Position numbers and translations under genes: made by a program
Notes under the pieces: generated by a model
The model's input: the letters and a program-made list of their open reading frames with translations, nothing else
Databases searched by the model: none
Told to the model about the DNA's origin: nothing
Shown: piece after piece, positions 43,301 through 54,297 of the stretch
How the letters are laid out: every line of letters starts with the position of its first letter
How positions within the stretch are numbered: position 1 is the stretch's first letter
Source of the DNA: Branchiostoma belcheri
Taxonomy: Eukaryota > Chordata > Leptocardii > Amphioxiformes > Branchiostomatidae
Assembly: GCF_001625305.1 (NCBI RefSeq)
Contig: NW_017803965.1
Location: 2,026,185 to 2,090,184, forward strand
DNA: 64,000 nucleotides
Direction of reading: 5' to 3'

Positions 43301-46300
43301 ACGAGACAGACGAGTTTCTAGTTTCTCAGTGATATCTTTAAGCTGAACATTAATGAAACAAACAAAAAATTGATCTTTGCGAGTTTTGGTGACCGTAGAC
43401 CTATAAACTTGAACAGAAAAATGTTCTCTGATTGTCCGTGTCCAAGGTAGAAGTTCGTATGGCGGAATGGCAAGGCCCTTGTCAAAAGTACCGCTCAAAA
43501 ACGTCAGGGTCTGCTTCAAAGAACTAGACCTCAAGGTCGAACAAAAGTCACAGCCAACAAACCGTCTTTGACGCGAGTCGGACCGTGCATAATTATAGGG
43601 ATGGCATACCATGGTCCACCGCCCCCGACTACCATTCACCGCAACGTCTCACGTTCCCGTCGGGCGGGACACAGGCTTCACACGCCGAAACCTCATCTCC
43701 CTCGCGCCGGTGCACAACACAGCCGATATAGTTGGTATCACTACCAAGGGACAACAAACAGAGGCGGAACAATGACACCGTGAAAGGGCCATCGAAAAAA
43801 CTGTGTATGTACAACATCGTGCAGAAACACGACTCGCTGACCCCTAGTTCACACTAAATATTTCCTCAGAAAAGATGAAAGGGAAAGGGTACTTATGAAA
43901 GTGGAACATTCGAACTTTATCCGAACTTTTGCTGCCAAAGAGATGCGAATGCCTGCTTTGTTGACTGTTTATACGTTACATGGCCTGTGCAGTTTCCCAC
44001 ACCCTTAGCCCATTTTTCATGCCATTCGGACTGACAAGTTTTCAGTGCCGCCATATTGTTTCAGACGACTTTTTTTGACGGCTTGGACAGACGAATGACT
44101 TCAGGCGATCGGGTGGGCTCTATCGTACCTCACAAATCCCTCGTTGGGGCAGATTACGTCGGATTGTTTGAGGAAAACATGATGTACTGCTTCGTATACA
44201 CACCAGGAAAGGTGGCGCCTAGTTCTGGATTAAAGTCAGGGCGTTGTTCTAGATCAGGACGAATATCGGCAACTTCCGTATAACATTGTTGAATCCGGTC
44301 GTGTTTCGAAAGTTAACTTCTGCCTTGCGTTTGTCCCCTAGCTCACCATGCCAATATCCCTCGGATTACCTGACTTCAATACGTCAGCTCAATACAAGCT
44401 CACAAACCGTAACTTACAATCTTAAAAAGCATATTTGGGAGGATACGCTTTAAAACGAAATCGCCATAGCATGATGCAATGGCGAGAGTTTGTCCGCACT
44501 TGTCCTCATGGTGTGTCACAGATGATGTCATATCTCCACACTTGCCCCAGAAGATAAGTTCTCAGAAGCAAAGGATTTTAGAATTAGGTGGCGCCTCAAC
44601 ATTGACAGACGATATGTGGCGCTTGGCGAGGAAAGCTATGTCGGTATGCTGGCGGGACGGTCGGAATTTCCCTTGACTTGTCCTCGGCGGAGGGACAGTC
44701 TTGAACTGCAGACGACCTGGCCTTAGTTACCATGGTAACGGCTAGAAAAACTTCCGATTCGCAAGGACGGACGGGACAGATAAAGTTCAATGGCTCTCTT
44801 TCTGCAGACCGACAGACGGTCCTCTGCTAGCCTCTACCAGGCTTCGGAAGCGGCCGGAAAGAGTAGGATTGGCCGAATAGACAGATAACACACTAGAGGA
44901 GTTGGTCCACTGAAGGAGAACAGTTTGCCACACTCGGTTTGCCAATTTCTACTCATTTCAGTCAATTTTGAAGCCTGGTAGAAGCTAGTTATCAGCTCAT
45001 CCCCGAAAAAAAGCAGAAAAGCGAATTGAAAAGATAGAAATACAGAATTCTGACTCACAACCGCTAACGTATTGGTTGAACGACTGACTCGTTTCGATAG
45101 AGAGTCAAGATCAGCCTTACTGCTTCGTCTCCCCGAGCCTTAACGTAAAGCCCCTGTTATACATAGCCGACCATAGCCTCCCGACCATCTCTAGACCATG
45201 GTTGGGAGCTAGCCGTGAGCAGGATCATCTTGTGGTTGGGAGCTGGTCGGCGAGGTTGCCTACTAGTCGCCAAAAAGTCGTCTGTGCAAACCGACTATAA
45301 ATTTTCCAAAATCAACGTTGGGAAAGCCATATTCTTGTTTGCATGCGATCAGAAGAGCGAACTGGAGCTAGATTACGCTGAAGTCGGGAGTTGGTCGGCG
45401 AGGTCGCCTACCAATCGTCAAAAAGTCGTCTGTGCCAGCCGACTATAAATGTTGAAAAATCAAAGCTGGGACAGCCATACTCTTGTTTACATACGACCAG
45501 AAGAGCGAACTGGAGCTGGATTACGCTGAAGTCGTGTTAAGGTCGTGAATGTGTGGCAGGGACATAAGGAGAATACTAAACTCACAACATGCCCCACTTT
45601 TGATCTACGAGTATACGTGTAATCCCCAGATACAGGTGGTCTGACTCAAGATAATGGTGATAGATCCCTCCCCCTAATGGGGCCATGCGTCTCGCACACA
45701 GTCGCCTTCTAATCAAATTAACACTCCACAACTCCCATGGACGGGATTACCACAGTCCATATATCACTGGAACGGAAGGTCCAACTCAAGTTAATTTTAT
45801 GGACGGCATCCTGTGTAGCCTGCAAAACGATTGGCTAGAAACAGTAGTGTAGTTTACTGTCACAATTATTTCAATAAGTCGACCTAACGGCTAGTGCTAC
45901 AACATATTTGCTATATTTTCTACATTTTGGACAAGGCAATAATTGATGAAACTATAAATCGCATGATGTATCTGTCTGCTAATTTCTTCCCTCTATCTTC
46001 TTCCCTCAATGCTCGCCTTTGGACCTAGAGGACGGAGTAGAGGAGGAGGACGGTACACTTTCTACTTCTACTTCTGCTTCTCAACTAAAGTCAATTTTGT
46101 TTTTGCTTCAAACTACTACTAGTAATGATGTTAGATGCTAACTCCGATGTCATTCTGGAATTCCTTTGTGAGTCTAACTAACTGCCCTGGGTACGATGTT
46201 CTTCCTTCCTTTCTCTTTACGCTTCTCGTTCCCAGAGTTTGAGTACGACAGTGACGTCGACGAGAGTGAAGAAACCAACGGTGATGACGTCAAATAACCA

Positions 46301-49300
46301 TTAATATGTAGCTTGATGATTTGTGATATGAATAATATCATTAGGCTAGTGATAATCGCTGGTTATCCCTATCTGTATAGACTTTGAATTAAAATTTCTA
46401 TCGTTGAACGATATTTTGATTGCTTCGGTATTGCATAGCTAATTGTTGATATTTCATGTTATGTGTATAATGGATATGCGATACAACGTATGCTGGTGTT
46501 AGCCTTACATTATATTTTGGTCTTAATATTGATCCTTTTTTTCTCTTTCCAGAGAAGTGCCCGAAGTGCAAACGACTGAAGGCCTCCTACAGAAACTACG
46601 AGAAGAAAACTTATCATTATGGTGAGTTTTACTGGATGCTTTTAACGTTAACTATCTTTTCTCAATCGCCTAATGAACTAGACAATGTCGTGTGTTTAAG
46701 ATGAAGATGTTACGGTAAGGTGACACCCTGGCCTGTCCTTCTCACTTTGGTTGTTTTACAAGACAAGATAATCCCCTGATTATGGTTTACCTTCAAGATA
46801 TAGTGTTCCCAAACTCCTAGCCAGAAGATGACTGATAAAATTAGGTCGCGGTCGGGGAGGGGAAAGTTTGGTGTGCCCCCCACCCACCCCGACCTCCGCT
46901 CCACACGGATTCAATCACTGTCGTGTTGGGTGGTGCAGGTCTAATTAGAACACAGGCCCTGCAGACGGTCTCAAGGTTTGTTGGACACGTTTGTGACAAG
47001 GCAGAGAATTTTCTCCATACTTAAATGTGTTGATTTAAGGTATAGACACGTTGGGGGAGGGGGGGGGGTCATAAACCTAGTTCCGATGCTTCGTGTCCCA
47101 CTTAGTGTGGCAATGATTTTTTTCTGTTTGTATATTTTCATGTCCGAATGACGTAAATTTTGACGGTGAGCTCATTGCCCTAATTGTGTGTGTTTGTCTG
47201 TGAAATAGACGGGGAACATGGTTATCTTCGAGCTTTGGATCGGAGCTTGCGAAGAAGAGATTTTTTCTGTTTGTATATTTTCATGGCTGACGTAAATTTA
47301 GAGTCTACATTTCATGAATGAAAGACGTGAAGTTTGATACATACAAGTTTACGTTTCAATAGCTAAGTGCCATGAATTTGGACATGAGGTTACTTTGGGT
47401 CGGTACATGTAGGCGATCGTTTTCTAAACCAATTTCATGTTGACACCGACTTCTTGTCGTTTCTTCTTCCAAACCACGGCCACCCAAATTTTATTCCTTG
47501 CCAAGTGCAGCACAGTGCCAATACGTCAAACCTTGTTAGCAGTACCGGGGAATGATGGTTTCTCGGCCTTTTACAGAACTGGAGAAGTGGATTTCTTGTT
47601 GAGACGTTCTATATTCTGTTACGAGTGTTTGCATCAGTTTTTAAGTTCATGCTATCATAACAGCTACTGTATATCTTGCATATGAAAGAAAGGATGAAAT
47701 TTTTGGATAGAAATCTGAATCAAGGAACGTTTTTAAGGATTTTTAACCATTGCAAGATACCTTTACCCTCTTAACAACTTTCTCAAGCTTCAAACAGCAA
47801 ATTATTAGCATGAAAATCCTATATATGGAGGAAACTGCTACTTCGAGGGGGTTGCACACGTTTCGTACTCTCCAAGCAGAGGTTTGTGGGGAAGATCGTT
47901 ACCTTTCTATATATGCCCCGTTTTTGTGGTGGGAGTAGCGACAGAAAAAAGGGACATACATAGAAAGGTAACGATCTTCCCCACCAACCTCTGCTTGGAG
48001 AGTACACGTTGCGTGCGGTCTGGTTCAGAAATGACGGCCCCGGTTTGGAGACGTGTCTTTCCCGTGTTCGCAGACACGCCGAGATTTCACGTGTTTGTCC
48101 AAAGTCGCTGAGCAAATATGGATACAGGCATTCTTAGATTTCCAACAGCAATAATCTTACAGGTTGCGGTTTGCCTTTGAAGGTCTGCGCGCTGTTAGCT
48201 CAAGACGCTCTCGTGCTATGGACCTGTCACTCACCGGGGGTTACTCCTGAGCAAAACTCCACGGTGGTTGTCGTCTGGCCAAAACTAATGTCAAGCCTTG
48301 TTTTCCCAGCCAGACAGATGCAGGACAGCGTTCTCACAGCCATTAATTCTCTTTATACACCGCCTGTCGGCCGCATAGACAGTTGGACAGGTCCTTAGTC
48401 TTGTGAACATGTTTGCTTTGTTCTACGGTTTCTCCTGGTACACAATGTATGTAAGTTAGAAAGAACCTAGGCCTGGTGGGCACAGAGAGACAGAGCACGG
48501 TAGTACTAGTATGTTCACACTGAGTACCGATAACACAACCATTATACCAGTCATCCTTCCCGCTTATTCATGATCTGACATGTTCAAACTCCGTGAGAGA
48601 TTTAAAACCTGCTATGATATTCTTTTGAAAAACCAGAATTGTTGTGTTAAGATAAGTACACATGTACATGTGCGATCCCATGTATTTGCGTTAGTTTAGT
48701 CGCCTTACTTTCTGGTATACATGTACATGTATTTCCGCTTACCTTGGTTGGTTTGCATGTACATCTATATCCGTGCGATAGACAAATAAGTAGAAGACAG
48801 CAGTTTTCCGAAGGGCATGTAATTACGTTAAGACAAGAAACCAGAAAAATAAATGCTATTTGGTCTGACTGTTTATGTTAATGAACATACCCTCGTGTCC
48901 TAAAGAGATGTTCTACATAGAAACGCATGGCTTTCAAAGAAGGAATGGATAGGCCCTCGAAGTCTGTTAACATACCTATCGCGTACTTGGAGGCAATACT
49001 TGAGCGTTGAAAACCCTTGTATCTGGACTTTAGTGCAACCGAAATCTATTCTAGTATTCCTCGGACTGCAAGGTGTATATATTATGACAATACCAATATA
49101 TCTAGAAAATCTACAGACTTATACATGTACTTTTACATAACATACCGACAAACAGGAAATTTATATCTTTGAGTACGTTTTTTTTACCTAGAAATCATGT
49201 CCTATACAGACGGCAATGCTCTAACAGTAAGTACCGTAAGTGGGGCATGAGCACGTTAAACTGGCGGGGTTCCAGACTAGCTTGGAGAGTTGCCTGGTAC

Positions 49301-52223
49301 GTTTGGTATGGGGTAAACATGTCGGCTTGTCAGTACTTCTGCTCAGGTGCTGAACATGTCGCTATGTCGAGTACCCATCTTCCACTACTGAGTTGACCTG
49401 TAGGTTGATTGTAAAACTCATGGCTCAAGTAGACTGGGGGGTTGGGGTGGGTACGGCCTACGTCTGTAATACGCCATTGCTCTGCACTGGAAACGTTAGT
49501 AAGACGACCACCCACGAGACCGAGGAAAAGTGGTCTTCTTAGAGAAGTGGTCTTCTTATACAGAAAGCATGGTGACAAAGACAAGACAGAGGACAAGAAG
49601 ATCACCGTAAAATTTCCACCCATTCTAGAATAGATTGTCAGTTGATCCAGTGACCCAGCTGGTGTCATTTTACAATGCGCAAAGATTGTCCTGGTGTCGA
49701 AGTCTATGGCAAAACTGACCGATTCCATCACCACGATTTGTAGCTAATAATTATCATCAAAAAACGTTTTCCGCCACATGCTTGACCCGGTCGTCATAGG
49801 CAAAGATTAGGCGATGTGCGGTCCCAAGGAGTGCCGGACGCGGTCGTGTTGGAAAAATAGGAAAATTGGTCGCCTTAGGCTCAATACTTACGTCTTAGCG
49901 TTCATTATGGCCAGATGTACAGTTACAGAGGTCGTCGCTTGGGCAAGTTTGACTGTATATATGTTCTGTTTATTTTCGTCAGATTCGAACCTTTGACGTT
50001 ATCAGTGGCGGCCATGGTGTGTTCAGTGGTTCTCTTCTGCTTACTTAGGCGAAAAATTGACAAGAGGGGTGCTTTGCTATTTAGGGCAACTGGGAACAAA
50101 GCATAGGAACATTCAGCTTTGTGTCTATTTGTACGGACTTAGGACGTAAGCTATTCTTGGCCACTTACTTCTAAATGAGGGCACGCAACAGACTTACCTC
50201 TAATCCAACTCCTGTAGAAGACTTTGATCACCATTTCACTTTGTGAAAGCACGTTGTTCTGGGTCTGCTTCCAATAAACTTGCACCGCCCAATCCCACCA
50301 TTTAGTGGTGTACTTTGGGGACAAGAAGCTTTCTAAGGTCTTTGAATGGTGTCCAAAATGTTGGATATATCTCCCGGATGCTTTCTTATGTAAAGCTGGC
50401 TGAACAAATCCCGGATCTTTTTATTTGGCATGATTCCTCCACATGTACACCTCAGCAGATCTACATGTAGAGTCTGTTCACAAGGGCGTTACGGTCTAGT
50501 TGGAACGGAGGATAGAGCTTTCTGTCTTATAAGGGCCAGGTCTGATTCGTCCCAGCATCTAGGTTTACGACTGCGAATTACCTTTGCCAGAAGGCTATGT
50601 TTTCGCGGTAGCGTTTGTATATATGTATGTGCGTATGTATGTGTGTGTGTGTTTGTGTTTGTATTTGTGTGTGTGTACATGCCTGTATGTTACTTCAAAA
50701 AGCTGTGGATGAATTGCCTTGAAACTTTGTAGGTGGTATGGGTAGGTCTACACTACATTTAGTGCACATTTTGGCACACTGTACTTCGTCCAGTGTGCCA
50801 AAATGTGCACTAAAGGTCTTCATTTAGTATTCACCACTGCTGAGGTTATAACGTAATAACCAGTATGAAATTGGAACTTATGATTGGTCAACCTCTTCTG
50901 GCTCTATGATAATGTGTTATAATGTATGATAATGTATTCTAATGCTTGTATCTCTGCAGTGTTGAGAGTACAGGTGAAGGGAACAGAGACCCGCGGCGAC
51001 CAGATCGCCACCACTGTGACCGTGCTGGAGGAATGGAAGCACCACGCCATCAGCGTCCCGAAGGGGGAAGTGCAGCTCTGGACCAACTCCACCTGCAAGT
51101 GTCCAAGAGTGAGTGCCACTTCATGTTTCGGGGAGTTACCGCTAAATGAATTTTCCATTGGAATCTATGGTGAAACCATGGGAAAACAAGTAGTTCCACT
51201 CTGTGCAGAGCATACGGGTGGCACCCATCTCCATTTCTGTAACCCCTGGACCACACAGTTGTGCAAGCACTACCGCAGGGGGCTAGCCCACTGGTAGTGT
51301 TGTGTGTTGACCTTCCCCACACTCTTTCTTATAGATGCTGAGTGCTAAGTCAGAGAAACAGTATGTACCATTTCCAAAGTCTTTGGTATGACCCGACCTC
51401 ACGACCTCCCAGTTACAAAGTGAGCACTCTACTGATTGAGCTATTGTACTGAAACACATTTACCTTTATTTCAAACCTCAAGTGTCACCCTCTTTGGTTC
51501 TTTGATGTTATCATAAGACGTTCTCTACTCTCTTCTTCCTCACGTCTCTCAGCTGAAGGTGGACCAGGAGTACATCATCATGGGATACGAGGACAGCACC
51601 AACGGCCGCCTGCTGCTGCTGCCGGATACCATGGTAACCAACTATTCCAGCAGGTGGCAAAAAAGATTCAAGGTGAGGATGTTTTTTAGACTAAGGCACA
51701 TTTAATTTTATGGATGGCATCCTCCGAGGACCCCAAAACTAATGCGAGTGGGCAAATAAAAAAAAAGTCCACCTAAAAATGCTACAGGAATACAAAGCTG
51801 GCATTGCGAATTTCCGATTTCGCAGAACTACTTTTACAACAAGCAGGCACACGCTGGTCTTTATGAATCTGCATCATACTGAGTTCTAGAGTTCTGTGGA
51901 GCCTCTGTAGTCTGGGTACCATCCTCCGAAGTCACCGCCGGCCCCCTATTGTCGATAGCTACTATGGACTTGCATGAATCGTTAAGTCGTATTTGGTTTT
52001 CCTGAATTCGTCAGTACACGTTCGTTCCTAACCACATACTCCCTTGTTTCAGAAATGGGAAAGACGGCTGAAGCGGTCACCTGGCAGAAAGAGACGAAAA
52101 GGCCGTAAGAAACCGCGGTCAGACGATAGCGTGCAGGGAGACTCGCCGGATCCGGACAGCTCCAGAGACCGGAGAGAAACAGGCACAGGGGACCGCGACA
52201 TGGAACCTGGGAACGAGAGTTGA
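33880..52223 (+). CDS. frzb: Secreted Frizzled-related protein, FRZB/sFRP3-sFRP4 class (complete, six exons)
   Basis: Coding exons 33880-34345, 46236-46280, 46553-46621, 50960-51108, 51553-51672 and 52053-52223 join in phase to 1,020 bases, 339 residues plus stop, close to vertebrate FRZB and SFRP4 in length. It has a signal peptide (residues 1 to about 25), a Frizzled CRD with all ten cysteines (residues 28 to about 148), an acidic linker, a netrin-like domain (about 170 to 285) and a very basic Lys/Arg tail. The signatures [18 protein letters not shown] and [13 protein letters not shown], and YIIMGYED in the netrin-like domain, are those of the sFRP3/4 branch rather than sFRP1/2/5. The protein is predicted to be secreted, to bind Wnt ligands through the CRD and to modulate Wnt signalling; the basic tail should bind heparan sulphate. 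Function is by family. Confidence 0.92.
36285..36810 (-). repeat. Family-B repeat, three partial copies in tandem
   Basis: Three adjacent copies start near 36288, 36417 and 36559 with TGACACATGGCCGAATxTGC and each ends with GGCAGTCAAATTTGACTCAA and a TTTAATTTGATTC-type tail. The third is longer and includes the AATGTTTCAAAATGTTCAAA core. This suggests tandem amplification of a truncated element followed by a fuller one. Confidence 0.65.
37162..37236. mobile_element. Hairpin MITE family F, copy 2 (short)
   Basis: AATCTCCAAGCAGATTCAT at the left pairs with GAGTCTGCTTGGAGATT at the right over a 75-bp element; the centre is not paired. Confidence 0.65.
38043..38180. mobile_element. MITE family C, copy 2
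   Basis: TAGCCTCTACCAGGCTTCGG and GAGTAGAGATCGGCC at the left are inverted as GGCCGATTTCTACTCTTTCC and CAGCCGCCTTGCTTCC at the right; the terminal CCTGGTAGAGGC at the right is lost. Confidence 0.65.
38490..38575 (-). repeat. Penelope-like element motif with hammerhead-like core
   Basis: On the minus strand the order is GTGAACCAGTCAGAATTGCC, CTGAGGA, the stem GGTGAC-AGACG-GTCACC, then GAAACGTCGGCC. CUGANGA, helix and GAAAC are the conserved hammerhead core elements. A closed stem III and cleavage triplet are not evident, so activity is doubtful. GAACCA/TGGTTC at the outer ends can pair as a stem I. Confidence 0.45.
38700..39015 (+). repeat. Dispersed interspersed repeat, family A, copy 3
   Basis: It matches 3715-4075 and 23446-23815 through CAAAGTCAATTTTCTGGTCA, TTGAATCAATCCTATCCATA, AGACTCACGTAGC and CCTGAAATTGCATTGGATGC. 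Confidence 0.6.
40811..40862 (-). repeat. Second hammerhead-like/Penelope-type motif (degenerate)
   Basis: On the minus strand GACGCTGAAGGAGAGTAGCG, CATGTCACTCGAAACGTCCG has the same CTGA-stem-GAAACG layout as 38490-38575, with one extra base in the CUGANGA box. Confidence 0.3.
40937..41308. mobile_element. MITE family I, 372 bp
   Basis: CCAGTGTTCTAGCCAGG at the left and CCTGGCTAGAACACTGG at the right form a perfect 17-bp terminal inverted repeat, followed by inner ATAGCATAG / CTATGCTA. The right part contains a short tandem (GCATAGGGGTGAAAATTATA, three copies). Confidence 0.75.
42481..42665. mobile_element. MITE family G, 185 bp
   Basis: TTGTATCCAGAACCGTG and CACGGTTCTGGATACAA are perfect 17-bp terminal inverted repeats. 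Further AGAACCGTG/CACGGTTCT copies inside give a nested structure. Confidence 0.75.
44828..44988. mobile_element. MITE family C, copy 3
   Basis: TAGCCTCTACCAGGCTTCGG and GAAGCCTGGTAGAAGCTA are inverted termini; subterminal GAGTAGGATTGGCC pairs with GCCAATTTCTACTC. Confidence 0.7.
45149..45540 (-). repeat. Family-B element with an internal 150-bp tandem duplication
   Basis: It opens with AAAGCCCCTGTTATACATAG and CCGACCATAGCC. Two tandem units (about 45232-45387 and 45388-45535) share GTCGTCTGTGCxAxCCGACT, CAGAAGAGCGAACTGGAGCT and GATTACGCTGAAGTCG. Confidence 0.6.
46236..46280 (+). CDS. frzb: FRZB-like exon 2: 45-nt acidic microexon
   Basis: The acceptor is GTTCCCAG (46234-46235) and the donor is AACG|GTGATG (46281). 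It is phase 1 to 1, so inclusion or skipping keeps the frame. It encodes [15 protein letters not shown] between CRD and netrin-like domain, where vertebrate FRZB/SFRP4 also carry an acidic variable linker. If the donor were not used the frame would stop at a TAA a few codons later. Confidence 0.65.
46553..46621 (+). CDS. frzb: FRZB-like exon 3: start of netrin-like domain
   Basis: The acceptor is TTTCCAG (46551-46552) and the donor is ATG|GTGAGT (46622), phase 1 to 1. [20 protein letters not shown] then YHY aligns with the CKCK...YxxNYxYV start of the FRZB/SFRP4 netrin-like domain. Confidence 0.85.
47866..48004. mobile_element. Hairpin MITE family F, copy 3 (best preserved)
   Basis: TACTCTCCAAGCAGAGGTTT and AAACCTCTGCTTGGAGAGTA-type termini (the right end lacks one T) continue as GTGGGGAAGATCGTTACCTT / AAGGTAACGATCTTCCCCAC. 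About 45 bp per arm pair almost perfectly around a 50-bp centre. Confidence 0.8.
50618..50690 (+). repeat. GT/GTAT microsatellite in dispersed repeat
   Basis: It is preceded by CCAGAAGGCTATGTTTTCGC and GGTAGCGTTTGTATATATG, the same leader as at 28837-28870. Confidence 0.75.
50758..50814. repeat. Perfect 24-bp inverted repeat, 9-base loop
   Basis: Arms 50758-50781 (TTTAGTGCACATTTTGGCAC + ACTG) and 50791-50814 are exactly complementary. The 57-base hairpin lies 145 bp upstream of FRZB-like exon 4. Its size fits a miRNA precursor or a minimal foldback element; the low sequence complexity of the flanks does not decide. Confidence 0.8.
50960..51108 (+). CDS. frzb: FRZB-like exon 4: netrin-like domain core
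   Basis: The acceptor is CTCTGCAG (50958-50959) and the donor is AGA|GTGAGT (51109). It enters in phase 1 and leaves in phase 0. It encodes [40 protein letters not shown], then [10 protein letters not shown]; the C-x-C pair corresponds to GCLCPPL in FRZB. Confidence 0.88.
51330..51455 (-). repeat. tRNA-derived SINE (minus strand)
   Basis: On the minus strand ATAGCTCAATCAGTAGAGTG (A-box region), then GGTCGTGAGGTCGGGTC, then a body ending CTGACTTAGCACTCAGCATC parallels the plus-strand copy at 19250-19400. Confidence 0.6.
51553..51672 (+). CDS. frzb: FRZB-like exon 5
   Basis: The acceptor is CTCTCAG (51551-51552) and the donor is AAG|GTGAGG (51673), phase 0 to 0. [40 protein letters not shown] contains the YIIMGYED signature of FRZB/SFRP4. 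Confidence 0.92.
52053..52223 (+). CDS. frzb: FRZB-like exon 6: basic C-terminal tail and stop
   Basis: The acceptor is TGTTTCAG (52051-52052), phase 0. [20 protein letters not shown] gives a strongly basic, heparin-binding-like tail, then a Ser/Asp-rich end and TGA at 52221-52223. Confidence 0.88.
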   Translation, partial: KWERRLKRSPGRKRRKGRKKPRSDDSVQGDSPDPDSSRDRRETGTGDRDMEPGNES

Positions 52224-53170
52224 TCGTGAAGGGTGGGAGCCTGGGTAGGAGACTTATTGCCGACACTGCCGCATGCTTGAAACAAAATGACGTATGATGA
52301 TGGCCAGTCATTCTTTCAGTGTTTTGATGTTTCTGGGAGTCCAATATGGCGGAGTAGAAGTCAGTAGACGTTAAGCGCTAACGTCCCAACGACTTGTGAC
52401 GCAAGCTTGGTGCACAAATTCGCAGACACTCAACAGCAGAAGAGGAAAAATATAGCACTGATATGATAAATCATAGAGTAAGGACTCCGTCCAATACATA
52501 CTAGTTGCTTGCAAGTAACGAGAGAGAGGGTATAAGGGGCAACAGATCTAGATTTGTGGATACAATGGCCTGAAGACCGAAGTGATTTTTATGGAACTTA
52601 GGAACCATCTTTAACACTAAGTACACAGATAACAGTTACTGTAATGAATTAGAGTTTGTATGCTGTTGTGGAAGATCAGGTAAGAAAGCTTTCTAAAAGT
52701 GCACCAAGTCAGAAAATTACGAAAATTGAATGCCTTGAATACGTATATATTCAATATCGAGTTTTTACTATCTTTCAACTTTGTTGTAAAAAACGTTTTG
52801 TATATATTCGCCGTACGTCCGAATGGCTTATTGGCTGTGATGAATATGTAGAAGTATAGAAAGGAAAAGAGTTCATGTGATATGTACAACGTACCACCTG
52901 TAAGTATGCAGTTCTCAGCAAAGCAATATTTGAGCTTTGCGGCTAAGGCAAGGCTAGGGATGTGAACGTGTGGCTTATGTGACGCTTTCTTCAGGTGTAT
53001 GAGACATACAGGTAATACAATATAAAGCATGTAATGTTAGAATTGCTATGGACCTGCTTTAGAAGGTACACAAGGCCGTGTGTTGGACTCAGCTACCTGT
53101 GCTTGTATTGTGGGCTTGGCTTCTGCCACAACGAATCTTATGGCAAAAATAAAGTTACGACTAAGCTTAA
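52224..53170 (+). other. Probable 3' UTR of FRZB-like gene with polyadenylation signal
   Basis: No coding signal is seen. AATAAA occurs at 53148-53153 and again at 53298-53303; either could end the transcript about 15-25 bases later. Confidence 0.4.
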
Positions 53171-53345
53171 GGTTGACTTAATTGAAGTAAGTTTGACAAC
53201 GCGCGGTTCTTCGGCCGACAGGCCTTAGGCCCAACAAGCGGCACAATCTGCAAGTTAGCTCGATAGAACCCTACAAGTACGCCACAAAACTTCAGACAAT
53301 AAAGTCAATAAGACTTCGACAAGCTGGCGTCTCATTGGATGTTAT

Positions 53346-53368
53346 GCGCGCGCGCGTGTGGGTGTGTT

Positions 53369-53400
<32 letters not shown>

Positions 53401-53420
53401 CGTGTGCTTACGTGTATGTG
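53346..53420 (+). repeat. GT-rich microsatellite
   Basis: (GC)n then (GT)n with interruptions, in the 3' flank of the FRZB-like gene. Confidence 0.85.
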
Positions 53421-53763
53421 TACGTGTGCGTTTGTAAATTAGGGAGGGTACGTGTTCTGGATAAGGCCAACTAGAGCTAAAACAGGGATGGCCTCCAAGA
53501 TTCCAGACTATGCCTTGTCGTAGGTATTCCCTCCAGATGACACCGTTAGTTCAAGCCTCCTTCACCGGGGGCGATGACAGAAGGTTGCCGTCACTGAAAC
53601 CCGATCCCACCTGTCGCCGTCAGGCTGTCAATCAGTACGGGACTATCACCGCCACCTTATCGGGGTCGCGAGGCATACCGTGGGCCGCAGCGGTGCATGC
53701 CGGGACCTTCATGCGTCCTGCCGCTGCCTCGCCACCTGTCAGTCCGGTTTGAGTGATCACCGT

Positions 53764-53876
53764 AATCTCCAAGCAGATCATACGGTGGCAAGGCAGTAGG
53801 AGGACACTCCTCTGGCTAATGGACACTCCTCTGGCCAATGGATACTGCCTTGCCACCGTGTGATCTTCTTGGAGAT
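53764..53876. mobile_element. Hairpin MITE family F, copy 4
   Basis: ATCTCCAAGCAGATCATACG and its inverse CGTGTGATCTTCTTGGAGAT, extended by GTGGCAAGGCAGTA / TACTGCCTTGCCAC, form a 113-bp hairpin. The loop has a short direct repeat (GGACACTCCTCTGGC). Confidence 0.8.
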
Positions 53877-54248
53877 GACAGGATCCCAGGGACGAGTGAC
53901 GGATACGTCATGGGTCGTGTGACGTCAAAACCGAGGACCATGGAGCTTGGGTCATGAGACGAGGTCTCTCGGTGACGTCAGTTGCCTTATAGGCTGATCG
54001 TGGGGATCGTCTGTACCGCCTGGCATTTCTTCGGTAAGAGTTTAGTTTTTCACGACACGACAAGCGTATTCTTGTCGGCTTTTTCAAAGTTTTTGGGTCG
54101 CCAAGAAAAAAAAAAGCTACAAAAGACGGATCAACACCTCTTGTAGCTATGTAATATGATGAAGAATTAACACACAACGGCATGTGACAATACAGAACCT
54201 TATATTTTAAGTTTAGAAAAATCAAGGACGATAAGTAAAAAAATATAT

Positions 54249-54263
54249 TTGTGTGTGTGTGTG

Positions 54264-54297
<34 letters not shown>

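Larger units (their letters stand above)
34346..46235. other. 11.9-kb first intron, rich in MITEs
   Basis: It contains family-B copies (36285-36810), hairpin MITE F (37162-37236), MITE C (38043-38180 and 44828-44988), a Penelope-type motif (38490-38575), family A (38700-39015), MITE I (40937-41308), MITE G (42481-42665) and a family-B expansion (45149-45540). The stretches 34350-36280, 39020-40930 and 42670-44820 show nothing I can name. ORFs within the intron have no supporting features. Confidence 0.5.
46622..50959. other. 4.3-kb third intron
   Basis: It contains hairpin MITE F (47866-48004), a 24-bp perfect hairpin (50758-50814) and a GT-rich microsatellite (50618-50690). The segment TTTTTCTGTTTGTATATTTTCATG is duplicated at 47117 and 47263. 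Otherwise no features are seen. Confidence 0.5.

Noticed and set aside
46236..46301. Reading the small exon in phase 0 ([20 protein letters not shown]...) as the last exon of the LIM gene
   Set aside because: It lies inside the FRZB-like gene, 12 kb past its first exon, and its phase-1 reading fits the FRZB-like exons on both sides.
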